Below, in pieces: positions 11,854-14,265 of a stretch of 14,265 nucleotides of DNA. The DNA comes from Irpex lacteus (taxonomy: Eukaryota > Basidiomycota > Agaricomycetes > Polyporales > Irpicaceae). Under the pieces are notes generated by a model that did not search any database, was not told the origin of the DNA, and saw only the letters and a list, made by a program, of their open reading frames with translations. Location: assembly GCA_001986395.2 (NCBI GenBank), contig MQVO02000217.1, positions 1 through 14,265 on the forward strand. The letters run 5' to 3'. Within the stretch, counting starts at the first letter, position 1. Every line of letters begins with the position of its first letter. The position numbers and the translations under genes were made by a program.

Positions 11854-11945
11854 CTCCCCAAAAAAACTAGTTAGAATTATTTCATCCGCAATTATTAAAA
11901 TTTAATTAAATTAAATTTTAATTAGAGCCTAGTTTTTTGGGGAGT
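11854..11945. repeat. R-family palindromic element, long form, perfect arms
   Basis: ACTCCCCAAAAAAACTAG ... CTAGTTTTTTGGGGAGT: the arms are complementary to the last base, around TTAGAATTATTTCATCCGC, the AAAATTTAATTAAATT palindrome and TTAGAGC. It truncates dpo at its minus-strand 3' side and lies 49 nt after the stop of the convergent ORF. It could also act as a bidirectional terminator-like hairpin, which is inference. Confidence 0.95.
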
Positions 11946-13040
11946 TTTATAAATTCTCATAGGTAACGCAGGAAGAGTATAAGAAGAATTAATATTAACT
12001 TTAAATTTCTTATAAACAAGTTCATTAAATTTAACTAACACTTGGAACAATGATTTACAATCGATTTTACAATAAGTAAGAGCTTGATCTTTAAAGTTCC
12101 ATGGTCCAGATTTATTATTATAATGTAAATCAAACAATTGTTCATAATCTGCCCTAGAAAGATCAGTAAATAATTCATAAGCAGGGAAATCCCCGCTATA
12201 ATTAATATCTGAGAAGTAAAAAGGGAAATGTGTTTTAACAGTAGGTACATTAAATGATTTACACAATCTTCTTAGGCCCATAGGTAATAATAGGAATGAA
12301 TCTTTAAAGATAATAGTTCTATTATTCACTTTAAATCTGATAGCCATTAATTTACCATTAAATAATAATGGTTTAACAGTGGCTCCAGGATAATTTAATA
12401 AATGTTTAAGAAGTAAGATTTCATCAAAACCAGATAGATTATGTGCATAAGCATATTTAATACTCTTTAAATTTAATAGTTGATCTAAAAATGAAATAAA
12501 CATAGTTGCTTGTGCTTCCTCTGTTATATTAGTAGCAATAGAATTAATATAGTTACCCCCAGTATAATGACCATAGTAAGCTGTAATTAGATAAGGATGA
12601 TGATTACCAGAAACATTAACTGTTTCTATATCAAATGTACAAAATGTATCCAAAGCTGATATTTTTTCTTCTACTTTGTGTACTTTAAAGGGTTTAGCAG
12701 GTAATTGTTTTTCAGTTACAATTACTTCACCATCTTGAATATATAAAGTATCATGATTGATTTCTCTTCTAAAGATATTCTGACTTAATTTTGTATCAGT
12801 GAATCTTTGATCTAGAAAACCATGATAATGTACACTATTAATATTATCTTTTTGATGAATTTCTATAGGTTGTTCCCCATCAAAGATTTTATATATTACA
12901 GTACCATCTGAAGAATCATCCACAAATTTTACTCTCCCAAAATGATGAGGATTCATATTGGTAGAGCATATCACTGTTAATGATGGTATCCATGTTCAAT
13001 TCACGGGTACAACTGTTTTCTTATGTCTTGATGACAACAT
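11922..13040 (-). pseudogene. dpo: Family B DNA polymerase (plasmid dpo), N-terminal and exonuclease half
   Basis: This is the 3'-5' proofreading exonuclease half of a protein-primed DNA polymerase from a linear mitochondrial plasmid. Motifs in order: Exo I FCTFDIETVN (about residue 137), Exo II YAHNLSGFDEILLLKHLL (about 200), Exo III YCKIDCKSLFQVL (about 325). I place the start at ATG 13040-13038 (MLSSRHKKTVVPVNWTW); this needs TGA at 12998-12996 read as Trp and gives 372 codons. Starting at a later GTG (12974) would lose 22 residues. Native sequence ends at TLPALPMRIYK, where an R element supplies the last codons and stop. The polymerase domain is missing here; a motif-B piece lies at 9751-10134. 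Without it the protein cannot synthesise DNA. Confidence 0.88.
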
Positions 13041-13149
13041 ATGACTAGTTAATATATTTATATTGACTTAATAGTACTTTTTTTACTATTAGATCATATG
13101 TATTTAGACTAATTAATAAATTATTTATCTTTATTATATATTATTTTAT

Positions 13150-13300
13150 ATAATATTTATTATTTAACTAGGGTAAAACTAAAAATTATGACCAGTTAAT
13201 ACTATCTAATATTTAAGGTGTTACACCTGGCGCCATATTACCAGATTTATTTTTAATAAATTTGTAAGTATATTTTAAAAAATATAGATAACAAAAATAA
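13150..13300 (-). pseudogene. Group II intron reverse transcriptase, N-terminal scrap
   Basis: The minus strand reads LYFLKYTYKFIKNKSGNMAP GVTP, a TAA in place of the expected Glu, then ILDSINWS. The K-S-x-P/S-G-N-M-x-P-G-x-T-P-x-T-L-D-G-I motif is the signature near the start of mitochondrial group II intron RT/maturases. Stops and loss of everything downstream show it is a relic. It lies inside the block bounded by the 94-bp inverted repeat, upstream of dpo on the same strand. Confidence 0.6.
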
Positions 13301-13534
13301 GATATATTTTACGTTCGATCACATGGTCTTTATTATTTATATAAAATTTTGCTAGACTGTCCAATTTTATAAAAACCTTTGGTTGTACATCCGTACTGTA
13401 TTTACGAATTGAAACACGATTTTACTGCAACACTTTTCCTTCAGTTTGCATTCCCAAACTCGTATACAACTTTAGATAGTTGAGCGGATACTATTGATGC
13501 TCCGTTACCATTAGGAATTTATTACCTTAGGTAA
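13301..13534. other. Spacer, possibly group II intron or ORF debris
   Basis: Less AT-rich than its surroundings. The minus strand has a short open stretch (PNGNGASIVSAQLSKVVYEF GNAN, then TGA) that I cannot assign. No domain V-like hairpin was recognised. Confidence 0.35.
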
Positions 13535-13628
13535 TAATAAACCAACAAAAAAACTAGGCTCTAATTAAAATTTAATTAAATTAAATTTTAATAATTGCGG
13601 ATGAAATAATTAGTTTTTTTGGGTTGGG
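13535..13628 (-). repeat. 94-bp inverted repeat, right copy (R family, long form)
   Basis: Exact reverse complement of 10969-11062. Confidence 0.93.
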
Positions 13629-13737
13629 TAATCCTTTTTAGCCTTAGAAAAATAAATTTAAATTTAAATAAAATTTATAAAATAAGATAAAGCAATAAAA
13701 GTAATATAATATAAAAAATTTTTTATCCTCAGCCTAT

Positions 13738-13786
13738 ATTCCTTTTTAATTATATAATATAAAAAAAAAAGGGGAGGATAAAGGAT
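13738..13786. repeat. H-type imperfect hairpin with purine tract
   Basis: CCTTTTTAATTATATAATAT, A run, GGGGAGGATAAAGG. It lies in the short spacer (13629-13801) before trnM, which holds nothing else recognisable. Confidence 0.6.
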
Positions 13787-13801
13787 AAAAACAAATTTTA
13801 A

Positions 13802-13873
13802 GCTGAAATGGTTTAAATGGTTAAAACATACCACTCATGACGGTATAATAAAGGTTCAATTCCTTTTTTCGGC
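13802..13873 (+). tRNA. trnM: tRNA-Met (anticodon CAU)
   Basis: The acceptor stem is GCTGAAA/TTTCGGC with one T-G pair. The D stem is GTTT/AAAC. The anticodon arm is TACCA-CTCATGA-CGGTA with anticodon CAT and an A-C mismatch at the base next to the loop. The T arm is AAAGG-TTCAATT-CCTTT. Whether it is the initiator, elongator or a lysidine-modified Ile(CAU) tRNA cannot be told by eye. It precedes nad4 on the same strand. Confidence 0.88.
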
Positions 13874-13978
13874 TCTATAATTCTATATTTACTAAGTTTA
13901 AATTTAAATTTTAAGTAAATAAACTTACAAATAGCCCGTAATAGTATCTTTTTAAAAAAATAGATAATGCTAACAACT

Positions 13979-14012
13979 CCTTTTTTTATTAATTATAAAT
14001 AAAAAGGGAAAA
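13979..14012. repeat. H-type hairpin upstream of nad4
   Basis: CTCCTTTTTTTATTAATTAT, AAATAAAAAGGGAAA: imperfect T-run/A-run hairpin in the 13874-14098 leader, which otherwise shows no gene. Confidence 0.6.
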
Positions 14013-14098
14013 AATTAAGTCAAATAGAATTATAAGTTAAATTCAATCTTCAAGGTATCTAATTTTAATTAGATAAAATAAAAAATAAAATAAATAAA

Positions 14099-14265
14099 AT
14101 GTTACAATTATTATTATTAATACCACTACTAGGGAGTGCAATTATACTATTAATCCCAGAAAATAGTAAAGAAAATCAAAGTACAATTAAAAATATAGCA
14201 TTAAATATATCATTACTAAATTTTATAGTATCAATCTTTTTATGGGTTCAATTTAATTCAAATAC
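14099..14265 (+). CDS. nad4: NADH dehydrogenase subunit 4, 5' end (runs off window)
   Basis: ATG at 14099 begins MLQLLLLIPLLGSAIILLIP ENSKENQSTIKNIALNISLL, then NFIVSIFLWVQFNSN to the window edge. The P-L-x-G-S/A start, charged loop, K-x-I-A-L helix and L-W-x-Q-F-x-S-N are the usual N-terminus of fungal NAD4, a proton-pumping membrane subunit of complex I. The reading frame is clean and uses native codons (TTA/CTA for Leu, ATA/ATT for Ile). This is probably the true nad4, since the other copy at 7086-7409 is broken. No upstream ATG competes; the leader after trnM is AT-rich. Confidence 0.9.
   Translation, partial: MLQLLLLIPLLGSAIILLIPENSKENQSTIKNIALNISLLNFIVSIFLWVQFNSN

Noticed and set aside
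12035..12250. 71-residue minus-strand ORF
   Set aside because: A shadow frame inside the dpo exonuclease coding sequence.
215..13628. CRISPR array from the repeated R elements
   Set aside because: Copies are irregularly spaced over kilobases, in both orientations and inside genes; this is not an array.

Overview
The window is fungal mitochondrial DNA, most likely from a filamentous fungus and plausibly a basidiomycete. The signs are strong AT-richness, mitochondrial tRNAs, nad2/nad3/nad4/atp8 coding segments, group I and group II intron remains, homing endonucleases, and a family B DNA polymerase of the kind carried by linear mitochondrial plasmids. TGA is read as tryptophan (genetic code 4): in-frame TGA falls at expected Trp positions in the atp8, nad5 and dpo reading frames.

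The genes that look alive are few: trnR(ACG) (minus, ~2.4 kb), a tRNA cluster trnI(GAU)-trnF(GAA) (8.67-8.82 kb), the 3' end of nad2 overlapping nad3 by one base (~9.03 kb), a second trnI(GAU) (10.86 kb), trnM(CAU) (13.80 kb) and the 5' end of nad4 (14,099 to the window edge). Most of the rest is debris. There are pieces of nad5 (1.43-2.13 kb), nad4 (7.09-7.41 kb), nad4L, cob, cox1 and atp8, tails of at least five homing endonucleases, a group II reverse transcriptase scrap, and several broken ORFs that look plasmid-derived.

Layout. 0-5.4 kb: degraded endonuclease tails (LAGLIDADG, GIY-YIG, NUMOD1 type), a nad5 pseudogene, trnR, and a membrane-protein ORF on the minus strand at 3.7-4.0 kb. 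5.4-7.4 kb: an atp8 5' fragment, then a GC-richer block holding a group I intron remnant, an intact cob exon, a LAGLIDADG gene with one frameshift and a nad4L fragment, followed by a nad4 pseudogene. 7.4-9.7 kb: AT-rich spacer, atp8, trnI, trnF, the nad2/nad3 junction, then an abrupt switch into a cox1 exon with its LAGLIDADG endonuclease. 9.75-13.6 kb: plasmid-derived DNA, namely a dpo polymerase-domain fragment, unknown ORFs, a GC-rich island, and a 2.66-kb block bounded by a perfect 94-bp inverted repeat that holds the dpo exonuclease half. 13.8 kb onward: trnM and nad4.

Two families of palindromic elements tie the region together. The R family has long arms (CCCCAAAAAAACTAG...CTAGTTTTTTGGGG) and interrupts nad4, nad5, dpo and endonuclease sequences. 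The H family (T-run, ATTA or ATA loop, A-run) lies inside at least three broken reading frames, each time read as the same short peptide. All homology calls are by eye from translated sequence.
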